A stretch of DNA of 64,000 nucleotides from Mycolicibacillus koreensis (GTDB taxonomy: Bacteria; Actinomycetota; Actinomycetes; Mycobacteriales; Mycobacteriaceae). The DNA lies in NCBI RefSeq assembly GCF_002104795.1, contig NZ_NCXO01000012.1, forward strand, positions 1 through 64,000. Direction: 5' to 3'. Below, piece by piece: positions 1-10,310 of the stretch (its first letter is position 1; each line of letters starts with the position of its first letter). Both the position numbers and the translations under genes were made by a program. The notes below the pieces were generated by a model. The model worked only from the letters and a program-made list of their open reading frames with translations. It made no database searches and was not told the DNA's origin.

Positions 1-1797
1 GCCCCCGCTGCCGCTGAGCCCACCGGTGACGAGCCCACCGCCAAGCCCGCCGAACCGGTCGTCAAGTCCCCCCCGGCCCACGACCCGACCGCCGAAGCGG
101 TCACCGAGCGGTTCCGGGCCCTGGGCGCACCCGAGGCGACCCAGGTCCCCGACCTGAACCGGCTGGTGTCACCGCCGGTGGACCCCGCGCCGTCCCGCCC
201 GCGGCGGCTGCCGCTGCGCATCTTCGCGCGCCGGCCCCCCGGCCCACGCCCTGCCGACCTGCCGCGCCCGCGGCCGCGGCGGCGCATGTTGGCGGCCGGG
301 CGGGTGGTGGCCGCCCTGATCGCCGTGCTGTCGCTGGTGTTGACCGGCGGGGCGTGGCAGTGGAGCTCCTCGAAGAACAACAGCCTCAACACCATCGCGG
401 CGCTGGACTTCGACTCCCGCGACATCGTCGACCCCAACGGCCAGTTCGGCGACGAGAACTTCCTGATCGTCGGGGTCGACACCCGCCTCGGGGAGAACAG
501 CTACATGGGCGCCGGGGACACCGACGACGCCGACGGGGCCCGCTCGGACAGCATCATCTTGGTCAACATCCCCGCCAACCGGAAACGGGTGGTCGCGGTC
601 TCGTTCCCGCGTGACCTGGCGATCAGCCCGATGTACTGCGAGGCCTGGGACCCCTACACCGGTGAATACGGGCCGATCTACGACGATCAGATCGGCGGCT
701 ACGGCAACGACTGGATCTACACCGACACCAAACTGAACTCGACGTTCTCCTACGGCGGGCCGAAATGCCTGGTCAAGGCGATCCAGAAGCTGTCGGGTCT
801 GCAGATCAACCGGTTCTTGGCGATCGACTTCGCCGGGTTCGCCAAGATGGTCGACGCTCTCGGCGGGGTCGAGGTGTGCACCACCACCCCGCTGGAGGAC
901 TACGAACTGGGCACGGTGCTCGCCCACGCCGGCCACCAGCGCATCGACGGGGCGACCGCGCTGAACTATGTGCGGGCCCGCCAGGTCACCACCGAGATCA
1001 ACGGCGACTACGGCCGCATCAAACGCCAGCAACTGTTCCTGTCGTCGCTGCTGCGGGCACTGATCTCCAGCGACACCTTCTTCAGCCTGTCCAAGCTCAA
1101 CAACGTCGTCAACATGTTCATCGCCGACAGCTACGTCGACAACGTGACCACCAAGGACCTGGTCGACCTCGGCCAGTCGGTGCAAGGCGTCTCCGCCGGC
1201 CACATCACGTTCGTCACCGTGCCCACCGGTGAGACCGACGAGAACGGCGACGAACCGCCCCGCACCGCCGACATGCGGGCGCTGTTCAACGCGATCATCG
1301 ACGACGACCCGCTGCCCGGTGAGGATCCGACCGTCGACCCGGCCGCGACCAGCAGCACCGCCCCCAACCCCGACACCGAACACGTCGACGCGCTCGCCGA
1401 AGCACCCCACTCGGTCACCGTGCAGGTCTCCAACTCCACCGAGGAGTCCGGGCTCGCCGCGGCGGCCACCTCGCGCCTCGACCAGTACGACTTCGACACC
1501 ATGAGCCCCAACGACTACATCACCGAACTGGGCACCACGACGGTGTTCTTCTCCCCCGGCAACGAACGCGCCGCGGTCACCGTGGCCTCGGCCTTCCCCG
1601 GTTCGGTGATCAAACGCGACACCGGCAAGGGCCGGGTGGTGCAGGTGGTGCTCGGCTCCGATTTCCACTCGGTCGCCGCCCCCGCGGCGCCGGAGACACC
1701 GGTCAGTGTGCCGCTGAGCCGGACCAGCATGACCCCGCCCACCGACCTTCCCGAGGACCTGACCATCACCAACGCCGGTGACACCACCTGCGAGTAG
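1..1797 (+). CDS. LytR-CpsA-Psr (LCP) family protein, 5' partial
   Basis: The reading frame is open from the first base with no ATG before a GTG at 166, so the gene probably begins outside the window; the visible N-terminus is Pro/Ala-rich. One transmembrane segment follows (about 280-360 nt, hydrophobic LIAVLSLVLTGG). The extracytoplasmic LCP domain comes next, with the Asp/Arg-rich stretch SDSIILVNI and VSFPRDLAI expected for pyrophosphate-lipid binding. The C-terminus (about 1420-1660) matches a LytR_C domain (TVQVSNST, then GSVIKRDTGKGRVVQVVLGSDF-like). LCP enzymes move glycopolymers from polyprenyl carriers to peptidoglycan; in mycobacteria they attach arabinogalactan. The position next to phoU fits an Rv0822c orthologue (from memory of synteny). 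The exact substrate is not determinable. Confidence 0.9.
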   Translation, partial: APAAAEPTGDEPTAKPAEPVVKSPPAHDPTAEAVTERFRALGAPEATQVPDLNRLVSPPVDPAPSRPRRLPLRIFARRPPGPRPADLPRPRPRRRMLAAGRVVAALIAVLSLVLTGGAWQWSSSKNNSLNTIAALDFDSRDIVDPNGQFGDENFLIVGVDTRLGENSYMGAGDTDDADGARSDSIILVNIPANRKRVVAVSFPRDLAISPMYCEAWDPYTGEYGPIYDDQIGGYGNDWIYTDTKLNSTFSYGGPKCLVKAIQKLSGLQINRFLAIDFAGFAKMVDALGGVEVCTTTPLEDYELGTVLAHAGHQRIDGATALNYVRARQVTTEINGDYGRIKRQQLFLSSLLRALISSDTFFSLSKLNNVVNMFIADSYVDNVTTKDLVDLGQSVQGVSAGHITFVTVPTGETDENGDEPPRTADMRALFNAIIDDDPLPGEDPTVDPAATSSTAPNPDTEHVDALAEAPHSVTVQVSNSTEESGLAAAATSRLDQYDFDTMSPNDYITELGTTTVFFSPGNERAAVTVASAFPGSVIKRDTGKGRVVQVVLGSDFHSVAAPAAPETPVSVPLSRTSMTPPTDLPEDLTITNAGDTTCE

Positions 1798-1811
1798 CCG
1801 AGGCCGACAGG

Positions 1812-1817
1812 TAGGTT
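1812..1817 (+). promoter_or_regulatory. -10 box of phoU, probable leaderless start
   Basis: TAGGTT lies six bases before the phoU ATG. This is the TANNNT-N6/7-start geometry of mycobacterial leaderless transcripts. A GAGAG in the spacer could alternatively act as a weak ribosome binding site on a longer transcript. Confidence 0.5.
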
Positions 1818-1823
1818 GAGAGC

Positions 1824-2489
1824 ATGCGCACCGCCTACCACGAGCAGCTGAGCGGGCTGACCGAACAGCTCGCCGACATGTGCGGACTGGCCGGAGCCGC
1901 CATGGAACGCGCCACCCAGGCGCTGCTACAGGCCGACCTGGTGCTGGCCGAGCAGGTGATCACCGACCACGAACAGATCGCGGCGATGAGCACCCGCGCC
2001 GAGGAGAGCGCGTTCGTGCTGCTGGCCCTGCAGGCGCCGGTCGCCGGGGATCTGCGGGCGATCGTCTCGGCGATCCAGATGGTCGCCGACATCGACCGCA
2101 TGGGCGCGTTGGCTCTGCACGTCGCCAAGATCGCCCGCCGCCGGCACCCCCAGCACGCGCTGCCCGAGGAGGTCAACGGCTACTTCGCCGAGATGGGCCG
2201 CGTCGCAGTCGAATTGGGCAACAGCGCCCAGGAGGTTCTGCTCTCCCGCGACCCGGAGAAGGCCGCCCAGATCGGCGAAGAAGACGACGCGATGGACGAC
2301 CTGCACCGCCATCTGTTCAACGTGCTGATGGACCGCGAGTGGAAGCACGGGGTGGCCGCCGCCGTCGACGTGACCCTGCTGGGCCGGTTTTACGAGCGGT
2401 TCGCCGACCACACCGTCGAGGTGGCCCGCCGTGTCATCTTCCAGGCGACCGGGAAGTTCCCCGACGACGACACCCTGCCGCCGTCGTAA
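1824..2489 (+). CDS. phoU: Phosphate signalling complex protein PhoU
   Basis: 221 aa, the usual PhoU length, made of two three-helix-bundle repeats (about residues 10-105 and 115-205). Recognisable helices include [19 protein letters not shown] and [14 protein letters not shown], which carry the E/D residues that bind metal clusters in the family. PhoU connects the Pst transporter to the phosphate-sensing two-component system (SenX3-RegX3 in mycobacteria) and represses the Pho response when phosphate is plentiful. It converges on the pst operon, 18 bp beyond its stop. M. tuberculosis has phoY2 in the equivalent place. Cytoplasmic, at the membrane with PstB. Confidence 0.95.
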   Translation: MRTAYHEQLSGLTEQLADMCGLAGAAMERATQALLQADLVLAEQVITDHEQIAAMSTRAEESAFVLLALQAPVAGDLRAIVSAIQMVADIDRMGALALHVAKIARRRHPQHALPEEVNGYFAEMGRVAVELGNSAQEVLLSRDPEKAAQIGEEDDAMDDLHRHLFNVLMDREWKHGVAAAVDVTLLGRFYERFADHTVEVARRVIFQATGKFPDDDTLPPS

Positions 2490-2507
2490 CCGCCGCGCGG
2501 CGCACCG

Positions 2508-3284
2508 TCAGCCGAACCGTCCCGAGATGTAATCCTCGGTGGCCCGCTGGGACGGATTGGAGAAGATCCTCTCGGTGTCGTCGATCTCCACCAGACGCCC
2601 CGGTTTGCCGACGGCCTCGAGGTTGAAAAAGGCGGTCTGGTCGCTGACCCGGGCGGCCTGCTGCATGTTGTGGGTGACGATGACGATGGTGTAGTCCTGT
2701 TTGAGTTTGGCGATGAGATCCTCGATCGCCATCGTCGAGATCGGGTCCAGCGCCGAACACGGCTCGTCCATCAGCAGCACATCGGGCTGCACCGCGATCG
2801 CCCGGGCGATGCACAGCCGTTGCTGCTGCCCGCCGGAGAGCCCCCCGCCGGGTTTGTCCAGACGGTCTTTGACCTCGTTCCACAGGTTCGCCCCGCGCAG
2901 CGAGTGCTCGGCGGTCTCGTCGAGAAGCCGGCGGCTGCGCACCCCCTGCAGTTTCAGCCCCGCCACCACGTTGTCGCGGATCGACATGGTGGGGAACGGA
3001 TTCGGCCGCTGGAACACCATGCCGATCGCCTTGCGCACCCCGACCGGGTCGACGCTGGGATCGTAGATGTCCTCCCCGTCGAGCAGCACCGAACCGGCCA
3101 CCCGCGCACCGGCGACCACCTCGTGCATGCGGTTGAGCGTGCGCAGCACCGTGGACTTGCCGCACCCGGACGGGCCGATGAACGCCGTCACGCTGCGCGG
3201 CGCCACCGACAGCGAGACGTCGGCCACCGCATGAAACTCGCCGTAGTAGACGTTGAGTTCCTTCAGGTCCAACCGTTTGGCCAC
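2508..3284 (-). CDS. pstB: Phosphate ABC transporter ATP-binding protein PstB
   Basis: 258 aa ABC ATPase with Walker [10 protein letters not shown] (about residue 34), signature LSGGQQQRL (about 148) and Walker [14 protein letters not shown] (about 168), followed by the H-loop [14 protein letters not shown]. It energises phosphate uptake through PstC/PstA. The GTG start is preceded by AGGAGG, which overlaps the stop codon of pstA. It is therefore the last gene of a tightly packed pstS-C-A-B operon and probably translationally coupled. Confidence 0.97.
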   Translation of the reverse strand: MAKRLDLKELNVYYGEFHAVADVSLSVAPRSVTAFIGPSGCGKSTVLRTLNRMHEVVAGARVAGSVLLDGEDIYDPSVDPVGVRKAIGMVFQRPNPFPTMSIRDNVVAGLKLQGVRSRRLLDETAEHSLRGANLWNEVKDRLDKPGGGLSGGQQQRLCIARAIAVQPDVLLMDEPCSALDPISTMAIEDLIAKLKQDYTIVIVTHNMQQAARVSDQTAFFNLEAVGKPGRLVEIDDTERIFSNPSQRATEDYISGRFG

Positions 3285-3297
3285 CGCGACGTTCCTC

Positions 3298-4212
3298 CTA
3301 CACCTTCTTCGGCGCCAGTAGCCGCGCGCCGAGGCGGGCCGCGATGTTCAGCACGGCGATGAGCAGAATCAGGGTCAGCCCCGCCCCCCACATCCGGTCG
3401 GTGGGCACCGGGTTGGTGCCCGCCCCCGCGGAGGTCTCGTCGTACATCATGCCGGGCAACGATCCCATGAAACCGGAAAGCATGTCGAAGTTCATCGACT
3501 GCGCGTAGCCGACCAGCACCAGAAGCGGCGCGGTCTCCCCCATCACCCGGGCCAGCGCCAGCATGATCCCGGTCACGATGCCCGACAGCGAGGTGGGGAT
3601 GACGATGTGCACGATCGTCTTCCATTTCGGCACGCCCAACGCGTAGCTGGCTTCACGCAGATCGACCGGGACGATGGTGAGCATCTCCTCGGCTGAGCGC
3701 ACGATCACCGGGATCATCAGCAGCACCAGCGACAGCGACACCGCCAGCCCGGACCGCTCGAAGCCGAGGGTGGCCACCCACAACGCGTAGATGAACAGCG
3801 CCGCCACGATCGACGGCACCCCGGTGAGGATGTCGACCATGAACGTGGTCAACCGGCCCAGCCGCGTGCCGGCGCCGTATTCGACCAGGTAGACCGCCAC
3901 GAAGATGCCGATGGGAATGGAGATCGCCGCGCACACCAGGCCTTGCAGGACGGTCCCGACGATCGCGTGATAGGCCCCGCCGCCGGCGTTGAACGCGGTC
4001 ATCCCGGCCTGCGAGTGCCACCACCAGGTGCGGGTGGAGACCGCCGCGAAGCCCTTGGTGACCACCGCGTAGAGCACCCACACCAGCGGCGCCAGCGCCA
4101 GCAGCATCGCCGCGGAGACCAGCACGGTGGCCGTCCGGTCGGCGAACCGCCGGCGTCGGCTCAGCCCGGCGAAGGTGCGTTCCTTCACCGGGCGGTCCAG
4201 CAGCGAGGTCAT
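3298..4212 (-). CDS. pstA: Phosphate ABC transporter permease PstA
   Basis: 304 aa starting [14 protein letters not shown]. The frame stays open far upstream, but this ATG overlaps the pstC stop by 4 bp (ATGA), which fixes the start by translational coupling. Six hydrophobic segments are visible, and the permease EAA-like loop ([14 protein letters not shown], about residue 195) contacts PstB. It pairs with PstC to form the inner-membrane channel for inorganic phosphate. Confidence 0.95.
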   Translation of the reverse strand: MTSLLDRPVKERTFAGLSRRRRFADRTATVLVSAAMLLALAPLVWVLYAVVTKGFAAVSTRTWWWHSQAGMTAFNAGGGAYHAIVGTVLQGLVCAAISIPIGIFVAVYLVEYGAGTRLGRLTTFMVDILTGVPSIVAALFIYALWVATLGFERSGLAVSLSLVLLMIPVIVRSAEEMLTIVPVDLREASYALGVPKWKTIVHIVIPTSLSGIVTGIMLALARVMGETAPLLVLVGYAQSMNFDMLSGFMGSLPGMMYDETSAGAGTNPVPTDRMWGAGLTLILLIAVLNIAARLGARLLAPKKV

Positions 4213-5234
4213 CGGCGGCCACCCGCCGCAATGGTCGCGCGCGCCGCGGCGTTGACCATGAACGTGAGCACGAACAACACCAGGCCGGCCGCGATATAGG
4301 CACCCGCCTTGTACTGGTCGTTGAACTCCGAGGCGGTGGCCGCGATCTTCGCGGCGAAGGTGAACCCACCGTCGAACAGCGACCACCCGAACGCCTTCTG
4401 GGTGCCGCGCAGGATGATCAGCAACGCGATCGTCTCCCCGAGGGCGCGGCCCAGTCCCAGCATGGCGCCGCTGATGAACCCGGAGCGACCGAACGGCAGC
4501 ACCGTGGTGCGCACCACCTCCCACCGGGTGGCGCCCAGCGCCAGCGCCGCCTCGATCTGGCCCTGCGGGGTCTGCACGAACACCTCCCGGGCGACCGCGG
4601 CGATGATCGGCAGGATCATCACCGCCAGCACAATCCCGCCGGTGAACACCGTGCCGCCGCCGGCGACCGAGGCGTTGCCGGTGGCGAACAGGAACACCCC
4701 GCCGAGGTGATCGTTGAGCCACAGCGCCACCGGCCGCAGCCGCGGCGCGAGCACATACAGCCCCCACACGCCGTAGATGATCGACGGCACCGCCGCCAGG
4801 AGGTCGACCAGGTAGGACAGCGGGGCGACCGCGCGCCGTGGGGCGTAGGCGGTGAGAAAGATCGCCACCCCCAGGGCCACCGGCATCGCCAGCAGCAGCG
4901 CGACCACCGACACGAACACGGTCACCTGCAGCAGTTCGGCGATCCCGAAGTGCATCGCCGCGGTGTCGGTGGTGACCCAGTTGCCGCCGTAGGTGAAGAA
5001 GTTCTCGGTGTTGCGGGCCAGCGCCGGGACCGCCCGCCACAGCAGAAACACCCCGATCGAGGCGATCAGCGCGACCACGAACACCCCCGAGCCCACCGCC
5101 AGGGCCCGGAAGACCCGGTCGCCGAGGCGGGCCTTGGCCGCCCGCCCCGGGTCGATCAGCCGTGGGGTGCGCGGCAGGGCCGCCTCGGCGATGATCTCGC
5201 CCGAACCGGCATCGGCCGGATTGGGTGTGCTCAT
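4209..5234 (-). CDS. pstC: Phosphate ABC transporter permease PstC
   Basis: 341 aa with a polar N-terminus of about 45 residues, then six membrane segments. The EAA loop [21 protein letters not shown] sits at about residues 228-248, followed by the typical [12 protein letters not shown]. It lies downstream of pstS with a 50-bp gap and overlaps pstA by 4 bp. It supplies half of the phosphate translocation pore. Confidence 0.96.
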   Translation of the reverse strand: MSTPNPADAGSGEIIAEAALPRTPRLIDPGRAAKARLGDRVFRALAVGSGVFVVALIASIGVFLLWRAVPALARNTENFFTYGGNWVTTDTAAMHFGIAELLQVTVFVSVVALLLAMPVALGVAIFLTAYAPRRAVAPLSYLVDLLAAVPSIIYGVWGLYVLAPRLRPVALWLNDHLGGVFLFATGNASVAGGGTVFTGGIVLAVMILPIIAAVAREVFVQTPQGQIEAALALGATRWEVVRTTVLPFGRSGFISGAMLGLGRALGETIALLIILRGTQKAFGWSLFDGGFTFAAKIAATASEFNDQYKAGAYIAAGLVLFVLTFMVNAAARATIAAGGRR

Positions 5235-5284
5235 CGGTACCCCATCGCCATCGCTTCGGGCACCGGCGGTCGCCGGTACATCGG

Positions 5285-6388
5285 TTATCGGATCGCTTCG
5301 ATCGACGCTACAAGCCGCTGGCTGAATCGCTCCGGCAGGGCGATGTAGCCGGCGGCCACCAACGGCCGCTGGCCGTGCTCGGCGGCGGCGATCAGAAACG
5401 ATTTGACCGCCGCCGCGGTGCCGGGCCGGTAGCCGCCGGAGCAGACGATCTCGTAGGTGGTCTGCACCAGCGGGTAGGCGCCGGGCACCGCGGTGCCGTA
5501 CAGCGAGTCCAGGTTCAGCACCAGATCGTGCCCGTCGCCGCGGAAGTGGGCGGCGTCGACCGCCCGCGCCGCCGACTCGGCGGTCAGCGCCACCGGGCCG
5601 TGCCCGCTGTCGATGGCGGCGTAGCTCAGCGACGCCTGATCGGCGAACCCCTTCTCCACGTAGCCCAGCGCGCCGGGGGTGGCCCGCACCGCCTGCACCA
5701 CCCCGGCCGATTTCTGGGCGCCCTCACCGACCCCGCCCTGGAATTCGGTGCCGGCCCCGGCCTGCCAGTGCCCGGGGGCGGCGATGTCGAGGTAGGTCTG
5801 GAAGTTGTCGGTGGTGCCCGAGGAGTCCGACCGCGAGATCACGGTGATGTCCAGATCGGGCAGCTCCGCCTCCGGGTTGAGCGCCATCAGCGCCGGATCC
5901 GACCAGGTGGTGATCACCCCGGAGAAGATGTCGGCGAGCACGGTCGGGCTGAGCACCAGGGTGTCGACCCCGTCGAGCTGGTAAACCAACGCGATCGGTC
6001 CGATCACCAGCGGCAGGTTCCAGGCCGGGTGCCCGTCGCACCGCCGTTCGGCCGCGGGCCGCTGACGGTCGGCCAGCGGGGAGTCCGAGCCGGCGAAATC
6101 GACCTGGCCGGCGATGAACTGCTCGCGCCCGGCCCCGGATCCGGTCGGGTTGTAGGCGGTCTTCTTGCCCGGGCACAACCGGCCCCACGTCTGGTTGAAC
6201 AGCGCGATCGCGTTCTGCTGGGCGGTGGACCCCTCCGCGGTCAGCCCGTCTTTGCCGCCGCAGTCGATGGACACCCCGATCAGGTCGGGGTCCACGCCGA
6301 GGTTGTCGTCGCTGCCGCAGGCGCTGAGCACCACCATCGCCACCGTGGAGACGGCCGCCATCAGCGTGGTGCCGGTGAGCTTTACCAC
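5285..6388 (-). CDS. pstS: Periplasmic phosphate-binding lipoprotein PstS
   Basis: 367 aa from a GTG start. A lipoprotein signal peptide ends in the lipobox LSAC (Cys about 24), so it is expected to be acylated and anchored outside the membrane. Phosphate-contacting motifs of the family are visible: [14 protein letters not shown] (about 52-65), [20 protein letters not shown] (about 82-101) and [15 protein letters not shown]. It captures phosphate for PstCA. It is the first gene of the pst operon and is probably phosphate-controlled, given the PHO-box-like repeat 60-80 bp upstream. Confidence 0.96.
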   Translation of the reverse strand: MVKLTGTTLMAAVSTVAMVVLSACGSDDNLGVDPDLIGVSIDCGGKDGLTAEGSTAQQNAIALFNQTWGRLCPGKKTAYNPTGSGAGREQFIAGQVDFAGSDSPLADRQRPAAERRCDGHPAWNLPLVIGPIALVYQLDGVDTLVLSPTVLADIFSGVITTWSDPALMALNPEAELPDLDITVISRSDSSGTTDNFQTYLDIAAPGHWQAGAGTEFQGGVGEGAQKSAGVVQAVRATPGALGYVEKGFADQASLSYAAIDSGHGPVALTAESAARAVDAAHFRGDGHDLVLNLDSLYGTAVPGAYPLVQTTYEIVCSGGYRPGTAAAVKSFLIAAAEHGQRPLVAAGYIALPERFSQRLVASIEAIR

Positions 6389-6448
6389 TCTCGTTTCCTG
6401 GGGTTGGTCAAGCGGACGGGCTGACGTCCCCGCAAGGTAGGCGGCGGT

Positions 6449-6466
6449 GATGAACGCGAGGTAAAC
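6449..6466 (-). promoter_or_regulatory. PHO-box-like direct repeat upstream of pstS
   Basis: On the minus strand GTTTACC and GTTCATC occur with an 11-base period (GTTTACC, four bases, GTTCATC). Actinobacterial PHO boxes are tandem 11-bp units starting GTTCA(C/T)C, bound by PhoP or RegX3. The position 60-80 bp before the pstS start suits an activator site. Binding is inferred. Confidence 0.5.
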
Positions 6467-6472
6467 ACGGAC

Positions 6473-8160
<1,688 letters not shown>

Positions 8161-8309
8161 CAGAGCTCTCCAGCGTCGGGGGCGCGGTTTCCCGGCCCTT
8201 CTTCCTACGTCGTTTGGCCACACTCCGTTGCGCACCAGGTGCTCTCACAATACCGTGCCACCTGCTGTTTCCCGTCCCCGCGGGGGGTGATCGACAGACA
8301 GCCGGCACC

Positions 8310-8347
8310 GGGTGGGGGCTCGGGGGGACCACCGGGGGCCCCGGGGG
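8310..8347 (+). other. G-quadruplex-forming G-run cluster
   Basis: Five runs of three to six G lie in 38 bases on the plus strand (8310-8312, 8314-8318, 8322-8327, 8334-8338, 8343-8347) with loops of 1, 3, 6 and 4 bases. This meets the canonical quadruplex rule. The cluster lies in the glnR/lmeA divergent intergenic region, 36 bases before the lmeA start. Structure formation is inferred. Confidence 0.55.
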
Positions 8348-8383
8348 AACCCGGTGCGGAACCCGGTGGGGAACAATGTCCGG

Positions 8384-9193
8384 GTGCGCACGGTGTGGAC
8401 GGTGGGGCTCGCGGCGGTACTGGCCGTGGCGCTCGCCGCCGTCGGTATCGACTTCGGGACCAGCATTTACGCCGAATACCGGCTGTCCCGGTCGGTGCGC
8501 ACCGCCGCGCACCTCGAGTCGGACCCCAACGTGGCGATCCTGGGGTTCCCGTTCATCGCCCAGGCCCGCGCCGACCGCTACGGCGAGCTGGAGATCAAGG
8601 CCGTCGACGTCGCCCACCCGCGGGTGGGGCGCGCCGCGCTGGAGGCCACCATGCACGACATCGACCTGCTCGACCGGTCGTGGCTGATCGAGCCGGACGC
8701 GACGCTGCACGTCGGCACCCTGGAGAGCCGGATCATCATCGACTCACGTCACCTGGGCCAGTTCATGGGCATCCGGGATCTGATGGTGGAGGCCCCGCCG
8801 GCGGACACCAACGACGCCACCGGCGGCACCACCGAGTCCGGGATCTCCCGCAGCGAGGGCCTGGTGTTCACCGGCACCCCCACCGCCGCCGACTTCCACC
8901 GGCCGGTCAGTGTCTCGGTCGACCTGACGATGGCCGGCCCGGACCGTTCGACGCTGGTGATCACCCCCACCGGCATCCTCACCGGCCCCGACACCGCCGA
9001 CCAGCATGTTCCCGAGGATCGTCAGACCGCGGTGTTCGCGGCGTTCGCCGCGCGGCTGCCCGATCAACGGCTGCCGTTCACGGTGGCGCCGACCAGCTGG
9101 GGCGCCCGCGGCTCCGAGGTGATCATCGAAGGCATCGTCGACGATGTCACCGTCACCTTGCCCCAGTTCCGTCCACCGGGGCCGCGCCCGTGA
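8384..9193 (+). CDS. lmeA: LmeA-type phospholipid-binding envelope protein (DUF2993)
   Basis: Taking the GTG at 8384 gives 269 aa, close to the 270 aa I recall for M. tuberculosis Rv0817c. The longer frame back to 8312 would translate the G-run cluster and looks spurious. A hydrophobic signal/anchor (TVGLAAVLAVALAAVGIDFG, about residues 4-23) is followed by the DUF2993 fold, beginning SIYAEYRLSRSVRTA and FPFIAQARADRYGELEIKA. LmeA acts in the periplasm and supports lipomannan elongation. The stop overlaps the thiX GTG (GTGA). Confidence 0.88.
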   Translation: MRTVWTVGLAAVLAVALAAVGIDFGTSIYAEYRLSRSVRTAAHLESDPNVAILGFPFIAQARADRYGELEIKAVDVAHPRVGRAALEATMHDIDLLDRSWLIEPDATLHVGTLESRIIIDSRHLGQFMGIRDLMVEAPPADTNDATGGTTESGISRSEGLVFTGTPTAADFHRPVSVSVDLTMAGPDRSTLVITPTGILTGPDTADQHVPEDRQTAVFAAFAARLPDQRLPFTVAPTSWGARGSEVIIEGIVDDVTVTLPQFRPPGPRP

Positions 9194-9600
9194 TCACCGC
9201 GGCGGTGGCGCTGGCGGCCGCCCTGGCGATCGCCGCGCTCGCCGGTGCGGTGATGACCCGCCGCCGCGGGGTGCTCGCCGCCACCACCGCCGACCCGGTG
9301 GTCGACCCGACCGCGTTGGGCCTGTCGGCCGACGGGCCCACGGTGGTGCACTTCTCCGCCCCCTGGTGCGGGCCGTGCGCGGGCGTGCGCCGGGTCGTCG
9401 AGCAGGTCTGCGCCGAGCTCGACGGGGTCGCACACACCGAGATCGACATCGACGCCGACCCTGCCGCGGCCCGCGCCCTGTCGGTGCTGTCGCTGCCCAC
9501 CACGTTCATCTTCGACGCCGCCGGGCGGCAGCGGTACCGCAGCACCGGGGTGCCCTCGGCGGCGGACCTGCGGGCGGCGCTCACAGCGCTATTGGCTTGA
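9190..9600 (+). CDS. thiX: Membrane-anchored thioredoxin-like protein (ThiX type)
   Basis: 136 aa from a GTG that overlaps the lmeA stop by 4 bp. An N-terminal membrane anchor (AAVALAAALAIAALAGAVM, about residues 4-22) precedes a thioredoxin fold with the CxxC active site WCGPC (about residues 61-65) and the cis-proline loop SLPTTFIFD. It should be a periplasm-facing or membrane-tethered thiol-disulfide oxidoreductase, although the topology is not certain. It corresponds to Rv0816c by synteny. The partner is unknown; co-transcription with lmeA is likely. Confidence 0.87.
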   Translation: MITAAVALAAALAIAALAGAVMTRRRGVLAATTADPVVDPTALGLSADGPTVVHFSAPWCGPCAGVRRVVEQVCAELDGVAHTEIDIDADPAAARALSVLSLPTTFIFDAAGRQRYRSTGVPSAADLRAALTALLA

Positions 9601-9616
9601 CCGGCTCCCCATTGGG

Positions 9617-9622
9617 TAGGCT
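9617..9622 (+). promoter_or_regulatory. -10 box of leaderless polycysteine leader
   Basis: TAGGCT is followed by seven bases and then the GTG start of the leader peptide, so the transcript should begin at the start codon itself. Confidence 0.75.
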
Positions 9623-9629
9623 GGCCGAC

Positions 9630-9719
9630 GTGCTAGCCCGCCTTGAGCTTGTGCTCACCAAGCGCCGCGCAGTCGATCTGTGCCGCGTTGCGGGTTGCTG
9701 CTGTTGTCGCTGTCGCTGA
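9630..9719 (+). CDS. Polycysteine leader peptide (cysteine-responsive attenuator uORF)
   Basis: A 29-residue ORF begins with GTG and has no Shine-Dalgarno. It ends CRVAGCCCCRCR, with four consecutive Cys codons (tgc tgc tgt tgt) and six Cys in the last twelve residues. Mycobacteria are known to use leaderless polycysteine short ORFs as cysteine sensors: ribosomes that stall when Cys-tRNA is scarce open the downstream ribosome binding site. It precedes a DUF4395-rhodanese-sseC operon concerned with sulfur. The peptide itself probably has no other job. Confidence 0.88.
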   Translation: MLARLELVLTKRRAVDLCRVAGCCCCRCR

Positions 9720-9800
9720 CCAGCGCGCTCCGTTGCGCGCTCCGGGCAGCCGTTTCGGGCTGATCCCTCCCTTCCGGTACAGCAGAGCAGCAGGAGCAAC
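9694..9800 (+). promoter_or_regulatory. Attenuator: Cys-codon segment can pair with the downstream Shine-Dalgarno
   Basis: The 13 bases at 9694-9706 (GTTGCTGCTGTTG, within the Cys codons) can pair antiparallel with 9788-9800 (CAGCAGGAGCAAC). Eleven Watson-Crick pairs, one G-U pair and one mismatch are formed. The second segment contains the AGGAG of the DUF4395 gene. A ribosome stalled on Cys codons would cover the first segment and free the second. A GCGC-rich hairpin (about 9723-9740) lies in the loop. Confidence 0.7.
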
Positions 9801-9803
9801 ATC

Positions 9804-10310
9804 ATGTCGATCACCACCGCCGCCCCCGCGGACGTCGACGTCCGCGGACCGCGCTTTTCCGCCTGGGTAACCACCGTGGTGCTGGCCGCCGGTCTGCTGA
9901 TCGCCGGGACGGACCCCCATCTCGGCGCGGCGGTGCTCGCCGCGCAGGCGGCGGTGTTCGCGATCGGCGCCCTCGCCGGCCCGCGCCGTCACCCCTACGG
10001 ACAGGTGTTCGCCCGGGTGGTGGCGCCGCGGCTCGCCGGGCCCACCGAACGGGAACCGGTCGCCCCGTTGCGCTTCGCCCAACTGGTCGGGCTGGTCTTC
10101 AGCCTCATCGCCGTCGCCGGGTTCCTCACCGGCGCACCGGTGGTCGGGGTGGTCGCGACCGCGCTGGCGTTGGCGGCGGCGTTCCTCAACGCAGCGTTCG
10201 GGATCTGCCTGGGCTGTCAGCTCTACCCGCTGGTCGCCCGGGCCCGCCGTCGGCCCGGCGTGGCGCTCGGTGAGCCGTTGACCGTTGAATCGAAAGGAAT
10301 ACGTTCATGA
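9804..10310 (+). CDS. DUF4395 family integral membrane protein
   Basis: 168 aa; the ATG lies eight bases after AGGAG. Four hydrophobic segments are visible: about residues 15-35, 38-55, 90-108 and 112-130. The Cys-containing motif GICLGCQLYPLV (about 134-145) is typical of DUF4395. The family is often found beside rhodaneses, and a role in sulfur handling or thiosulfate transport has been suggested, but the function is not established. First gene of the attenuator-controlled operon; its stop overlaps the rhodanese ATG (ATGA). Confidence 0.85.
   Translation: MSITTAAPADVDVRGPRFSAWVTTVVLAAGLLIAGTDPHLGAAVLAAQAAVFAIGALAGPRRHPYGQVFARVVAPRLAGPTEREPVAPLRFAQLVGLVFSLIAVAGFLTGAPVVGVVATALALAAAFLNAAFGICLGCQLYPLVARARRRPGVALGEPLTVESKGIRS

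Noticed and set aside
169..1668. 499-codon frame antisense to the LCP gene
   Set aside because: Composition is Val/Gly/Asp/His-rich without motif; the LCP frame is the supported one.
8161..8235. Longer N-terminus of glnR
   Set aside because: The TTG at 8160 has a ribosome binding site and matches the family start; the extra 25 residues are basic and unsupported.
8312..8383. Longer N-terminus of lmeA
   Set aside because: It would translate the G-run cluster into a Pro/Arg/Gly stretch ahead of the signal sequence; the 8384 start gives the family length.
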